Below the pieces are notes generated by a model that had not been told where the DNA came from, did not search any database, and saw only the letters and a list, made by a program, of their open reading frames with translations. From Metallyticus violacea (Eukaryota; Arthropoda; Insecta; Mantodea; Metallyticidae), in NCBI GenBank assembly GCA_030762175.1, contig CM060843.1:25177001-25241000 (forward strand): a stretch of 64,000 bases of DNA. The letters run 5' to 3'. Both the position numbers and the translations under genes were made by a program. Position 1 is the stretch's first letter; every line of letters starts with the position of its first letter. This document shows positions 42,718 through 53,448 of the stretch, piece after piece.

Positions 42718-43730
42718 AATACTGTAATAGTTAAAGATCAAAGGTCAAACATTAAGATCGAAACTTGATGTGGTAAAAACTCTGCAGAAATCCACAGTGA
42801 TTTGGGTGACGTTTGTGATGAGTTCATAGTGTACCATTCCAGTTTTTCATGTTGGTCGTGTCAGCATAGACGATAGCCTAAGGACCAGAAGGCTAAAGAT
42901 ATCAACAGATGAACAAATGTGAAACTTATAGTGCATGATCGTCAAGAAGAGCGAGAAGAAAAACTTTTAGAAGCCACCAACGTCAGTATTCTGTATTTTC
43001 ACAAATTATTTACAGAAAAGAAACATTTGTGCACATTGGGTCCCTCACTTTTTGACTGCTGAACAGAAATGGAAATGCAAGGATATTGCAAAATTGCTGA
43101 AACAAAGATTCGAAGTTGAAAGTCTAATATTCTTGGGTCGAAGTGTCGGTATTGATGAAACGTGGATTAGACATTGAGCCAGAGTTGAAACCAAAGTCCA
43201 AAAACGAGTGGCAAGGTTCATCTTAGCCACGACCAACAATTTTTGACGTGCGCAATCAAAGGCCACGCAAATGATGCTTTTTGCTTTTGATCAGCAAGGT
43301 GTCATTATCACAGAGTCCTCTGGGAACAAGTGTCGCTGAGTGTATTATCGTACACTTCATACAAAAGCTACAAAACCGACCTTAGCTGCTCGAGGCTGGG
43401 ACGTATCCATCGGGACAACTCTCACCCACACAACGGGAATGTTGTGACCAATGAACTGCGCAAATATGGGTGAAAAGTGTTACCTGATCCGCCCCGGATG
43501 TAAGTCCATCACACATTCTCACAGTTGAAAAAAGCCATACATGGGCGTCATTTTCCTTCCCTCGGAGAATTCTCTGCCGCCGTTACCCGGTCATTCAGCA
43601 TACGAACAGAAGTGGTGCTTTAAATGGAGTAACACGGCTTCCCAAACGTTGCGATCCAGTCATTGAAAACAAGGGAGACAATACTGAAGGACCGAAAAGA
43701 GACACTGTCAAAAATAAAAGAGTAAGCTGA
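42718..43730 (+). pseudogene. Mariner-family transposase relic M5
   Basis: Broken frames in order: HWVPHFLTAEQKWKCKDIAK (about 43034-43093), GIDETWIRH with the first aspartate (about 43149-43175, followed by a TGA), MMLFAFDQQGVIITE (43271-43316), then HRDNSHPHNGNVV with the second aspartate (about 43411-43445), and LRKYG, QLKKAIHGRHFPS near 43525. This is the D-D part of a mariner with HRDN instead of HDNA, a different lineage from M1 and M4. The third aspartate is lost near 43480-43505. Ends not found. Confidence 0.65.
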
Positions 43731-45238
43731 AAAATGTGCCCATTATTTATGAAATAATTCTCATATGTGCAAACTTATATTTTAACTGAATGAATGATCT
43801 TGAGCAGTATAAAAAGTGCTGTGACATAATTTTCAAAAAATGATTAAAATAGAATTGTCATATCACCTTAAAACATATAAAAATAAGCGAAAAAATAAAA
43901 GCATTAAATTATATAAAAATATATAAAAGCATTAACAACATTTTGACCCCCCTTATGCATATTAAAAAGACGATAGTCTCCAATTTTAACAAAAAAACTT
44001 CTATTTTCTGCTTGTTCTCGAAATTGGCTGAACTGCATAAACAAGGCATGCTGCAACGTTAAAAGTAATATATTGCCTAACAACCATTATGGGCAGAATA
44101 GAACTTTTATTTTGCACGTGTAAAATGTCTGCATATATATTTGGGTTGATTTCTATGTTTCAAGCCAGCCCATTTCCATTTCTTATTCAATTCCGCGAAC
44201 CGTTGCATGCGAAGAAGCAAGGTGCTCGTATGTTTAAGTCTCTGAAGATCCTGCTTGTAGTATGAGCCATTCTTAATCTTTGAATAAATCACTGCATGGC
44301 AATTTTTCCCACCAGTTTATAATTAGTGGATTCTTCTTTCAGTAACATTATGGAGGCTGCATTGGCGGAATGGGGTGCACATGGTATATACATGAAATAT
44401 GGGGTGCACATGGTATATACATATCATCAGTGGCGGAGCGTAGCTTTCTACATAAGGTAAGCTGAGACAGGATGTCGAAACTAATGGAAAATGTAATTTA
44501 TGACAAATATACCAACAAAACGACTCTGTAATGTTATTGTTACCATTTTATGCTCAAAATTATGGTATTGTAATTAGCAAATATGCAAATGATAATTAAA
44601 TTAAATTATATACAATATTAAAGAACATTTCACGCTCAATGACTCGCCTTTTAATCTGTTTATACCTAAATAAGGTTCTTTTTCTGTGCATATACATCAA
44701 TCCCTCTTGAAATGATTTCTTGGTGTTTCATTGAAAATTTTACCGTCCTTTCTTTGTAAACTAGTAAGACACAGCGCCATTCCGCTGCTGACAGTTACAT
44801 AGAAATGGAGAGGGAAAGAGTTAACACAATTAAAGGGTATAAGATAAATTTTAAAAATAACTAGTCACGATTACATCAATTCGCTATACCACAATGAAAT
44901 AAAAATAGAGAAATGGTATATTTTAAAGTGATATCGCATGTATCCCGTTCTGTTGGTTTCAGGTTCACAAAATCCCAGAAGGCAAACATAATCACACGGA
45001 CCAAGGCTAGCCTACACAATAATGAAATTTTCATGAATGGCTCCTTTCACCTCTTCCTGACTACCACTGAAGCTTAATCTTTTACGTTTCTTTAACAAAA
45101 TACTCATGCATAAATATTTCAACTTAGACGTTGCATCGCTTGTCAATTATTAAAACAGTTGAAAGTCGTTTACTTCATGCATTGTTTTCCTGTAATTTCC
45201 CGCACAATGTCATGAAAGAATTTTATAGCATCGGTGAT
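43731..45238. other. AT-rich sequence with one short tandem duplication
   Basis: ATGGGGTGCACATGGTATAT plus ACAT occurs at 44370-44393 and again at 44399-44422 (period 29 bp). No coding region recognised; minus frame 44107-44292 is unsupported. Confidence 0.5.
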
Positions 45239-45240
45239 TA

Positions 45241-45241
45241 A

Positions 45242-45275
<34 letters not shown>
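45241..45275. repeat. (AAT)n microsatellite
   Basis: About 11 AAT units. Confidence 0.95.
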
Positions 45276-46083
45276 GTCGAATATATTGTAGAAGTGTCAG
45301 AAACGACTCGAGCAATACCGTGTTAGTTAAGTCGAAACATATCATAAATTACATTACTAATCACACATATTTCTGATATAAAACATTTTAAAAAACGCTC
45401 ATGTTGCTATAAAATATAATTCCAACACGTACGTTGCTGTAAAACTGCTGTGAATTTTAAAGGACATTGGCAAATTGGGGACACTGTCTCGCTCTGCAAA
45501 GCTCGCTAGTACTGCTGCCGCTAATATCAAAATGTCTTGCATCTTTAACTTATTATTTAACCATTTGCAAATATAATAAATGCTAACAGAGTTTGTTTCT
45601 TTTAATTAACTTTTAAATTGTTTCTATCTTCGCATTTATTTCTCCTAAAGGATAAACTTTGCTCCTCAATTATTCTTGCTATGGGCCGGTTTGGAAAACC
45701 GCGGCGCAACTTAGGTACAGAAGGGATAGTGCTAAATACCAGACCTTCAGGACCAATTAGTCTATCTACTTTAAATGAATACTAACCATCCTTTGCCATC
45801 CGCAGATAATTCTCTGAAGCTCTGCAATTCATCAAGCTTAATGTATCTGGTCGGACTAGAACTAAGTACTGCCGTTTTTTCTTCTTCTTCCTGTTCCAAT
45901 AAACAGCGTAATTGAGGATCTACATACATCGGAAGCTTCGGGAGGTTTCTCTTAATGAAGCAGGAATTTTGGAATTCCAGCACAAATGGTGTAACATTAC
46001 GCAAACTCTTATAGAAGGCATTAGTTGAAAAGGGTAATTTATTCGTAGTACAGCTGCATATTCAGTGAGTTACCGGGTCTTAA

Positions 46084-46088
<5 letters not shown>
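45276..46088. other. Mostly AT-rich, one weak exon-like frame
   Basis: The minus frame at 45771-46004 (77 codons) has a protein-like stretch LPMYVDPQLRCLLEQ and IKLDELQSFRELSADGKGW. A GGTTAGT donor-like sequence follows it on the minus strand near 45783-45789. No similarity recognised. It is noted, but not called a gene. Confidence 0.2.
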
Positions 46089-46125
<37 letters not shown>

Positions 46126-46137
46126 AGAAGAAGAAGA
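46089..46137. repeat. (AAT)n-(GAA)n microsatellite
   Basis: About 11 AAT units followed by about four GAA units. Confidence 0.95.
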
Positions 46138-46474
46138 AAATATCAGAAATACATATTAACTAAAAGTGTTGAAAATTATCATTATTCAACATGCAGAGAT
46201 TCATATGTCAGACACCCTTTTTGCAGCGAACACGCTTTCGTATACAACAACAGTGCTACTTGTTTTGTGCACTAGCCTCCTTTGCTGATAGAGTGATCCC
46301 TTGCAGATGATCATAGAAGGCCATAAAATAATTTACAAATTACACACACAAAAAATTAGCAAACAACAGAAATAGTGAAAAAATCCAACCATAACTTTGT
46401 ACAAAATTAGTTCAAATTATTGTGCATATGATTACGTAACATTTCTAAAGTTCTTAATAACGTTGAATATTTTT

Positions 46475-46751
46475 TTTGAATGGTGTTTAACGCCCGTTTT
46501 TACTACTGAGGCACCACAGGCAGTGGACACTGATGATACATGAAATGAAATGATATATTGTAAAAGGAATATTTTTAAGGTAGGAAACGCTCCAGGCCTA
46601 AGTTTAGGGTACCTCCCCGGCATTTGCCAGTTATGAGAACTGAGAAAAACCTGGAAAAAAAACCCAGTCAGGGAGGACGATCCTGGTGGGATTCGAACCC
46701 CAGACCTCCCGCTCACGAGTCCACGCCTTAACGACCTCGGCCACCCGTGGC
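46475..46751 (-). mobile_element. SINE-B copy 3, full length
   Basis: Minus strand: ACGGGTGGCCGAGGTCGTTA, B box GGGTTCGAATCCCACC, GGCAAATGCCGGGGAGG, AAACGGGCGTTAAACACCAT. Direct repeats GTTGAATATTTT (46462-46473) and GTTAATATTTT (about 46753-46763) differ by one base and look like the target-site duplication. The 134-codon minus frame crossing it is accidental. Confidence 0.92.
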
Positions 46752-46763
46752 CGTTAATATTTT

Positions 46764-47397
46764 GATTAATAATATAAAAATGTAACAATGTTCTTAGAGT
46801 ATTTACAAGACGAATCACAGGTTCCAGAAAGCACACTCAGTACTTCATATTTTGATTTGCACCTCTCACTTATGTGAAAATACAGCAAAGATATAACCTC
46901 TACTCCTTTGCCTGTTGAGAATCCTGTTCCAATCATATTTTTGGATCTAATACATTGTACATAACGCCTGTTGCTACCGTCTTCTGAAATACATGTGCCT
47001 CTTCATTCGTAACAATACCCCTTTTACACATAAACCCAGTGTCAATTTCTTTACAGCCTGGAGAAAATCCCAATCGCAACCCTTCTTCCGAGCACTAACC
47101 GAGCCGCAGCCGAACTGCATGATAATTTGGTTGCGCTCGTCCACCTGAAGATCGAACACCTTTACTATGTGCCATACGAAAATAACCATGCTGTTATATC
47201 TTTAATTCGTATGTGGGAGTTAAGCCTAAGTTTGCAACGCATTTTGCTGCAGATATTTTCTAACTTGACGTCCAAAAAGTGGAATCATTTTCATTGTGGC
47301 TAGATATTGTGTCACTATGTAGATCGCAGTCTGTGTGAATGTGTGAATTTTCTTCTTGCAAAAACTTTTTAGTTGCTGTACTTCAGTTTTTCATTGT
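46764..47397. other. No gene recognised
   Basis: The minus frame 46974-47189 (71 codons) is not recognised. The rest is AT-rich. Confidence 0.4.
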
Positions 47398-48140
47398 ATA
47401 GGGTTATCCATGTAAACTTTTACCAATTTAATAACTGGTAACTTCTGAATCAACAACAGAAAACGCGCACAAACAGTATTAAATTATACAAAAACTATAG
47501 GAGAACCGTTTTGTCAAAGCAAATTTTGGAAATGTCTTCACCTGCACCCAAACACAAGTCATGCTCTCGCCATATTCTGTGATTTCCTATAAAGTGTATC
47601 CTCATCAATGTTGTTAATTTAATTCCTGATGGTCCCTTGGAGTTCCGCAAGTTCTGCTGTCTATTCCTGTACACTCTGTCCTTAAGGCAGTAGTCTCATA
47701 GGTAGAAATCTGGAAGATAGATTAGGTGATCTTAGGGGGATACAGGTTCTTTCAATTAGAGGGTCACCGATGTGGTTATAAGGTTCATTGACTTATGACA
47801 TGTTGCACCATCTTGTTGGAAGTAGCCTCAACTCGATGGCATTGAGTTGTTCCACAAATTCACTGATGTGTTCACCGTTTCGTCGAAGAAAATCGGGCCA
47901 ACAATTCTGGAAGCAGACACCAACCTTTTCAGAATGCAGTGATATTTCGTGGATAACCAACAGCCTGATAGCAGATGCTACCGTTGTGGAGGGAATGTCG
48001 GGGCTTATAGTAGGAAGAGCTGGCAACAATGTACTCGCTTTTACGTGTCCGGCTCCTTCAATTCTTACTCTGCAGGCTGTTCTCTCGTTGTGGCATATGA
48101 TTAGCCTGTCTCCTGACTTAATGATCGCGATTTCTTTGGC
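47398..48140 (-). pseudogene. IS630-like DDE transposase relic
   Basis: Leftward reading gives, in shifting frames: HEISLHSEKVGVC (about 47913-47952), IVGPIFFDETVNTSVNLW (about 47855-47910), GYFQQDGATCHKSMNLI with the second catalytic aspartate (about 47786-47835), PRSPNLSS where the third acid region should be (about 47727-47750), and NIDEDTL near 47595-47615. LHSEKVGVW, I.GP.FF, FQQDGAT.H and PRSPDL..DFFLWG are the standard blocks of this insect transposase group. A possible terminal sequence AGGGTTATCCATGTAAAC lies at 47400-47417. Many lesions; dead. Confidence 0.65.
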
Positions 48141-48174
48141 GAATTGAATAAACCTTCTCGAACATTATCAACAC

Positions 48175-48609
48175 AAGTTTGAGACCTAGCAGATCTGTGG
48201 GTACCAACACAGATTCTCTCAGATTACTATTGCATACTCACTTCCAAAGAGAAAGCACAACTCATAAAATGGCAAAGGTTATTTGGATCGCTGTGCATTT
48301 CAACCAAGTCTCTGACTTAGCTATTGCATTAAATGGTTGGGTAAATATAAAGAGTAACTATAATACTTTTTGAACCAATAGGAATCACATTCAATTATGT
48401 TGTTTGTAATTTATAAATAATGAAACACAGAAACGTATTTATAAGTTTCTTGCTCTATTGTAGTAAATTTGAGATTAATAAAAAGCTTAGTTCATTCTCT
48501 TAGTTCGAAATAATTTTATTTATATAAATCCAAAAAAGGAAACTGCAATCCTGTAAAATGTCTGCTTGATCCAATTTGATAACTTAATTAAAATTTACAA
48601 AAGCCTTAA
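48175..48609. other. AT-rich sequence, no gene seen
   Basis: Nothing recognised. Confidence 0.5.
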
Positions 48610-48610
48610 A

Positions 48611-48662
<52 letters not shown>
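48610..48662. repeat. (AT)n-(GT)n microsatellite
   Basis: About six AT units followed by about 18 TG units. Confidence 0.95.
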
Positions 48663-48664
<2 letters not shown>

Positions 48665-49354
48665 CATTAATAATAAAGAAACCTTATCTCTGTAATCATG
48701 TTTCTTATTTATAAAACAGAAGTTCACATTGTTATTGTCAACATAACCTAGATTTGAAAACAGGTCAATTATTTTGAAAATTGATATAACATTACACTAC
48801 AATACTAACCACATTTACCTTCAGCTACTGTAAAGTCCGGATCAAAAATGCCATTTTTACTATCCGACGCACTGGGAATATGTCATTAAAATAGCTCACT
48901 ATGATTGGTAAGTTTGTATGTAAATTGGGAAACTATTGTAAAAATAATGCGCATTCCATTTTATGTAATTTGGTTTCATTAATTTACAACAAAATCCGGA
49001 TTATATTTTATTCATCATGCTATCGTCACTGAAATTATTCAACTATTAACCTTCAAATATATATACGAGGGGCATTATATAAGTTTTGAAACAAGAGAAT
49101 TTGGCTAGCAAATAATGCAGAAAAAAGATTACACATTCTCGAATTTATTGATATTACAGAAATATTTCCGACCATTATTGCTCAAGCAGTTAAGAAGTTT
49201 CATATAAGATGAACGATTAGTAGAAGAACATAAAAATGAACTTAATTAGAAACCTAGTAAAGAGCAGAAGAATTAACATTAGATGCGGAAAATGAATGTT
49301 TGTCAATGAACATGAAATACATTTAAATATTTGAGATAAACTTTAGAAACTGAT
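48663..49354. other. AT-rich sequence with possible mariner-type end
   Basis: TATACGAGGGGCATTATATA followed by AGTTTTGAAAC at 49071-49101 resembles a mariner left end (TA, CGAGGGGC...), but no partner or transposase was found. Confidence 0.35.
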
Positions 49355-49765
49355 GGTACAAGTTCTTCTGAAATAGAGACAAGAATAAGTACAGAAAGGG
49401 GGGTAATTCATATTATATTTTGTGTTATGATGTAATAATATTTTAAACACAAAATTGTTATTTATAGTAACTGTGTTATATAGGGCAGAAGCATGTACAT
49501 AAAACGAACAAGAACCAACAAATTAGCCATAGAAATAGATTTTTGACAAAGAACAGCAAAGAAATCAAGATTGGATAAAATTAGAAATAGAAGAGAAAAT
49601 ATGGATGTAGCAAAAAATGTCTAGAATCCAAGACAAGTTAACATAATGTAGACATATGAAGAATAGAGATGGACAGAATATAAAAGAAAATCGCAAAGGA
49701 CTGAAGAAGAAGAAGCTGAAGACAGATATTTATGGAGAAAAAGGTTATGTGTGTTGAAAAACTGC
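49355..49765 (+). pseudogene. LINE ORF2 C-terminal relic
   Basis: The plus strand gives VLYRAEACT near 49472-49498, then NQDWIKLE, EKIWM and QDKLT...CRHMKNRDGQN at about 49625-49680. These match, in order, the LYGAE.W, R.DRIRN..IR, DIQ..L.WYGHV.RM.D.R blocks found at the end of ORF2 in several insect non-LTR elements. It is riddled with stops. Confidence 0.5.
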
Positions 49766-49840
49766 TGCATTGTAGAAAATGCATTAATATAAAATATTTT
49801 CTCAAACATACACAATTGTATATAATTATTTCGATTCTAA

Positions 49841-50170
49841 GTCGATCTCGATGATCTAGAGGTAACGCGCTCTCTTAAGATTTGCGGGTTCAAATGTGGC
49901 CGAGGTCGATAGCTTTATCGGGGAGGACTTAAAATCTCGGACGCCAAGTCCAAAGGGAGGGATTTAAAGCTGTGTATCCCCTGTCGGAGATTTATGGTAT
50001 AAAAAGAACTCCATGTCTGGAAAACAAAGAGGTTCCTGGACATAATTACCGCTAATTTCACGTCCAAGTAATACTTTAGCTTCAGACTAGCTGGCACTTG
50101 AACTGATTTTTCTGACATCTGTAGGTGCTAAGTGCAGCTATGGTTTGTCAGAATCTGGAACAGGCCTTAG
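49841..50170 (+). mobile_element. SINE-C: SINE-A relative with different tRNA-like head
   Basis: Head: GTCGATCTCG (49841-49850) nearly pairs with CGAGGTCGAT (about 49901-49910) as an acceptor-like stem; A box GATCTAGAGGTAACGCG; B box GCGGGTTCAAATG. The body then runs parallel to SINE-A: GGCGTCC-like block, TTTATGGTATAAAAAGAACT, CCATGTCTGG and GAGGTTCCTGG. The 3' end is not certain. Confidence 0.6.
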
Positions 50171-50261
50171 GTATACCTTGTAAGTCAATGATGGTGATTA
50201 CAACATAAACGAAATTCAACGTTCAGTTCTGTCATTTTCTTATTCTAGGCACGAACGATGA

Positions 50262-50468
50262 TTTGTTGATTTGATTTATTTACGGAAGCTCTTTATTATC
50301 TCAGGTCATCAGCGTCCCATTCTATTCAGGGCGTGAAACCGCTAACAAATTTTGCTCAGAGGTCTCTTCTTTCAGGCTTGAGGTACTTTATCGTGCCGTA
50401 AATGTACGACACGGGACCCAAGGCTTTACTTCCCTTCCGAAGGAAGCCATATTTAGGATTTTTATGCC
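50262..50468 (-). mobile_element. SINE-A copy 5, 5'-truncated, with 10-bp TSD
   Basis: Minus strand: only the body from GGGCATAAAAATCCTAAATA through CGTGCCGTAAATG..., GTACCTCAAGCCTGAAAG to the 3' end is present; the tRNA-like head is missing. Direct repeats CGAACGATGA lie at 50252-50261 and 50469-50478. The right copy begins with bases that also belong to SINE-A (GCCCGAA), so the truncation point coincides with short microhomology. Confidence 0.85.
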
Positions 50469-50479
50469 CGAACGATGAC

Positions 50480-50728
50480 CAAAATATAATCTATATAGGC
50501 GATTTTAGGAATAGGCAGGGAGCTTAATAAACAGAAAAAACTGGCTGTAAATAAAAAAAAAACAATGTCGTTAGAATAAGACTAACTTTTCCGTTAGTTG
50601 AGGGAGCAATTTTATTTTCTTATCTATTAAAGTGATGACTACGAAGAAATAAATAAAGGAATAATAAAGCGAACTGTGATGCACAAGTTTAAACAATGTC
50701 CTGCTAGATGAAAGGACAAATACAAATA

Positions 50729-50768
<40 letters not shown>

Positions 50769-51019
50769 AGTCTATAGCGAAATTTTAGTTATTAAAACAA
50801 TAAATCGATACGTAATTTGAGGGGGGGATAAAATAAATTTTCTGTGCAGACCTCCTAGAATTTAAAGAGGTGAAAAGAATAAAAAGTATAGTATTCAGAG
50901 CAAAAATAGAAAATGTAGATAAAATTTCCGATTATATGAAAAATAAAACACGTGTTCAGAGACTGGACACAAATATTATGCTTTGGAATGCTTAGGAAGG
51001 ACAAGGAAGCCGATAGAAA
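50480..51019. other. AT-rich sequence with (ATT)n microsatellite
   Basis: (ATT)n occupies about 50729-50766. No gene seen. Confidence 0.6.
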
Positions 51020-51480
51020 ACAAAGCATCAATTCGAGAAACAGGCTAAAGGGCAGGAATGCATAGGAGGGCGTGGAAACAGTGCCATAATATTATAATTC
51101 TCATCATCGTCCCACACAGGTCGATTACTGACGAACCCCTGGAATGTTTGCAGCCTGCCCGTCGCTAGGATGACGTGACATGTCGGCATTAAGCAACAGT
51201 ATCCCCTGCGTACACACGGGGCTACAAATTTAAAAAGCTTCGGTGCGATGAGATAACGCGCTGCACACTGAACGAAGGAACGAGAGCATCTTTCCCCCCT
51301 CGGTTTGGTGGGAGCTGCCCGAAGTCCGCACTGCGGCGCCGGCCTCGGGAGAGAAGTGCAGTAGGTTGCGTCTGCATCACCGCACTGTTTGTGTGCCATA
51401 CTAAACACCAGTAGGCTTGGTCAGGGACGAACACATGTGGTTGCCTTCTTGATTTTTATATCGGGAAAATGTTGCACCGG
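51020..51480. other. GC-rich island with 126-codon minus frame
   Basis: GC-rich, CG-containing sequence (e.g. CTGCGGCGCCGGCCTCGGGA at about 51331-51350) in AT-rich surroundings. Minus frames 51028-51408 and 51222-51434 are open but unrecognised and Cys/Arg/Pro-rich, as expected from translated GC-rich DNA. Similar in character to 14577-15080. Confidence 0.35.
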
Positions 51481-51865
51481 CGCTACGCTATGATCTTTGC
51501 ACTTTCGAGCGAAAAAATACAAAGAAATAAGTCGGTATTAAATTAATATTAGGGCAAGGAGGAAAGAAAAATCTCCGACTTTATTTGCATTATGATTATT
51601 ACCAAGTTTAAGGGGTTTGTATTAATCTGCAATATACTAACAAACTTTGTTGACTGCGATTTATTTAAGCCGCAGTACCAATTTACTCGTTTATACATGC
51701 GCAGATGAGTGTTAATTTCTTTAGAAATAACCTTTCCTTGCATATTAAGCCTACAGCCCCACGTGATGCATTTTTTCTCCAACAAAATCACTCAGTTATT
51801 CATTAAATACTTGCTGCTTTATACTTTTCCTGTTACAAAGAACATTTAAATAAAAGGTTTCAAGT

Positions 51866-51883
51866 CCTAAAATAACAATAATA

Positions 51884-51927
<44 letters not shown>
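51866..51927. repeat. (AAT)n microsatellite
   Basis: About 18 units with an interruption near 51888. It ends just left of a SINE-B target-site duplication. Confidence 0.9.
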
Positions 51928-51945
51928 TCTTCACAGCAATGAAAC

Positions 51946-52235
51946 GCCGCCACAGGTGCCCGAGGTCGTTAAGGCGCGGACTCGTGAGCGGGAGGTCTGG
52001 GTTCCAATACCGCAAGGACCATCCTCCATGATTGAGGTTTTTTTCAGGTTTTCTTCAGTCCTCATAAATGGCAAATGCCGGGGAGGTACCCTAAACTTGG
52101 GCCTGCAACGATTCCTTCCTTGAAAATAAATCCTTTCCCATATATAATTTCATCTCATTCATCATCAGTGTCCATCGCCTGTGGTGCCTCTGTAGCAAAA
52201 AACGGACGTAAAACATAAAAAAAAAAAAAAAAAAA
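51946..52235 (+). mobile_element. SINE-B copy 4 with poly-A tail and 11-bp TSD
   Basis: Starts GCCGCCACAGGTGCCCGAGG, with GCGGACTCGTGAGCGGGAGG, a damaged B box (GGGTTCCAATACC), GGCAAATGCCGGGGAGG and AAACGGACGTAAAACAT, then about 20 A residues. A perfect AGCAATGAAAC repeat lies at 51935-51945 and 52236-52246. The long A tail and perfect duplication suggest a fairly recent insertion despite the B-box changes. Confidence 0.94.
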
Positions 52236-52414
52236 AGCAATGAAACAACAGTGTGTACTGGATAATTTTTGGAACAAAAGATTGTTCCCTTCATCTTTTC
52301 TATGGTCGGCCCTATCTTTCCCATAGTAATTGAAAATCTTAACAGTGTCCATTCTTTTTTAAATGCTTCTTAAATTTTTATTGATATTTTGTTATTTCGT
52401 CTACCAAATTATAC

Positions 52415-53060
52415 AAAATCCTCATTTCCACTCAATCGGAAATTGCTTTTGCTGTCGGGAAGTTACCTCGTCATAGTAGATGCTCAAAATGCCTCCTACC
52501 GTTTGCTCTGAGACCTATCTGAATCCTTTTGAAAACGTTTTGAGACACTCGCCGTAATTTATCTTTTCAAATATTGTCAACTGCCTACCGCGCCTCTACG
52601 GGATTTATTTCAGGCACAGCAGCAATTTTACAGGAATGAAGATGCAGCATCTGCACGCACTGCCGACAGATATACCAACTTTGCTTGGCTAATCGTTTAA
52701 GACTTTCGAAAACTATTTTCTAATCGATAGTCTATTTCATCAAACTTCCGAGCTGTCAAAACTCTTTTTTTGGTATCTGCTCCTTGTCAATGTAAACGCC
52801 TTGGGTTCGAACTTTGTTCACCAATCTGAAAATATCACTTCTCGATGGAGATGTTACACCTAGAAATTTAGTATTAAATTTTCTTCTACAGTACATGTAA
52901 ATTTTATTTTGCACATAACAATGATAGAAAAATATTTTTGTTCTAGCGCACAACTGACTCGCGGCATGCTCCATGACACACACTTCTTACAGAAGTAAAA
53001 CTGAAACAGTTGAGGTCATAAACACGACTGAGCAAGTTTAACTGCCGCGTCAGCGGAACT
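52415..53060 (-). mobile_element. Deleted IS630-like transposon with DUF4817-type head (copy 2)
   Basis: Homologous to 1084-1598. On the minus strand the N-terminal coding part lies at 52983-52756 and the C-terminal part at about 52580-52470, with the whole catalytic centre missing between them. It is therefore a non-autonomous deletion derivative of about 650 bp. Clear inverted ends were not identified. Confidence 0.6.
52470..52983 (-). pseudogene. IS630-like transposase, N- and C-terminal remnants
   Basis: The N-terminal 75 codons include YCRRKFNTKFLGVTSPSR and DIFRLVNKVRTQGVY. This is the pattern of the DUF4817 helix-turn-helix found at the start of many insect transposases (.Y..R.F...FP...PSR.TI.RLVNKF..TGSV). 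The C-terminal stretch reads RRVSQNVFKRIQIGLRANGR and RHFEHLL, followed by a stop, matching the usual ..R..R.C...NGGHFEHLL ending. The DDE core (including FQQDGA.PH and SPDL..DFFLWG blocks) is absent. Confidence 0.6.
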
Positions 53061-53448
53061 CTAACTCCAGTCTTAACGGTTATTGCGCGTCAACCGGGTT
53101 TCATTAGTGTATACAAACTCCGATTGCTTAGCGGAACGAGGGCAGAGCATATGTTTCATTTATCTCTGATATCTTCGTTTCTCAAAGGATCTGCTTTTGA
53201 ATATTCTAGAATTGGTCTCAAAATCCAATTCTCAGGTAATTGGAAGCATGAAGCAAGATTTAGAACTGAAGGATAAGTGTTGTCAAGAGCTGCAGTGAAT
53301 GTATTTGGAAATAAATTAAAAGTAATGGTAATCATGACAAGGAAATTAAAATAACGAATAGCAAAGGATACAATGTCGTTTAAACATTAGATGTTTTACT
53401 GTGGGACAAAACTATATCAAATAATATTAAGATAAATAAAGATAGACC
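53061..53448. other. No gene seen
   Basis: AT-rich, nothing recognised. Confidence 0.45.

Noticed and set aside
45771..46004. 77-codon minus-strand frame as an exon
   Set aside because: Composition is protein-like and a donor-like GGTTAGT follows, but there is no recognised similarity and no partner exon; kept only as a note in the region entry.
46432..46836. 134-codon minus-strand frame as a gene
   Set aside because: It is mostly the sense translation of SINE-B copy 3 plus flanking AT-rich DNA.
51028..51408. 126-codon minus-strand frame as a gene
   Set aside because: Same reason as for 14577-15080; Cys/Arg/Pro-rich translation of GC-rich DNA.
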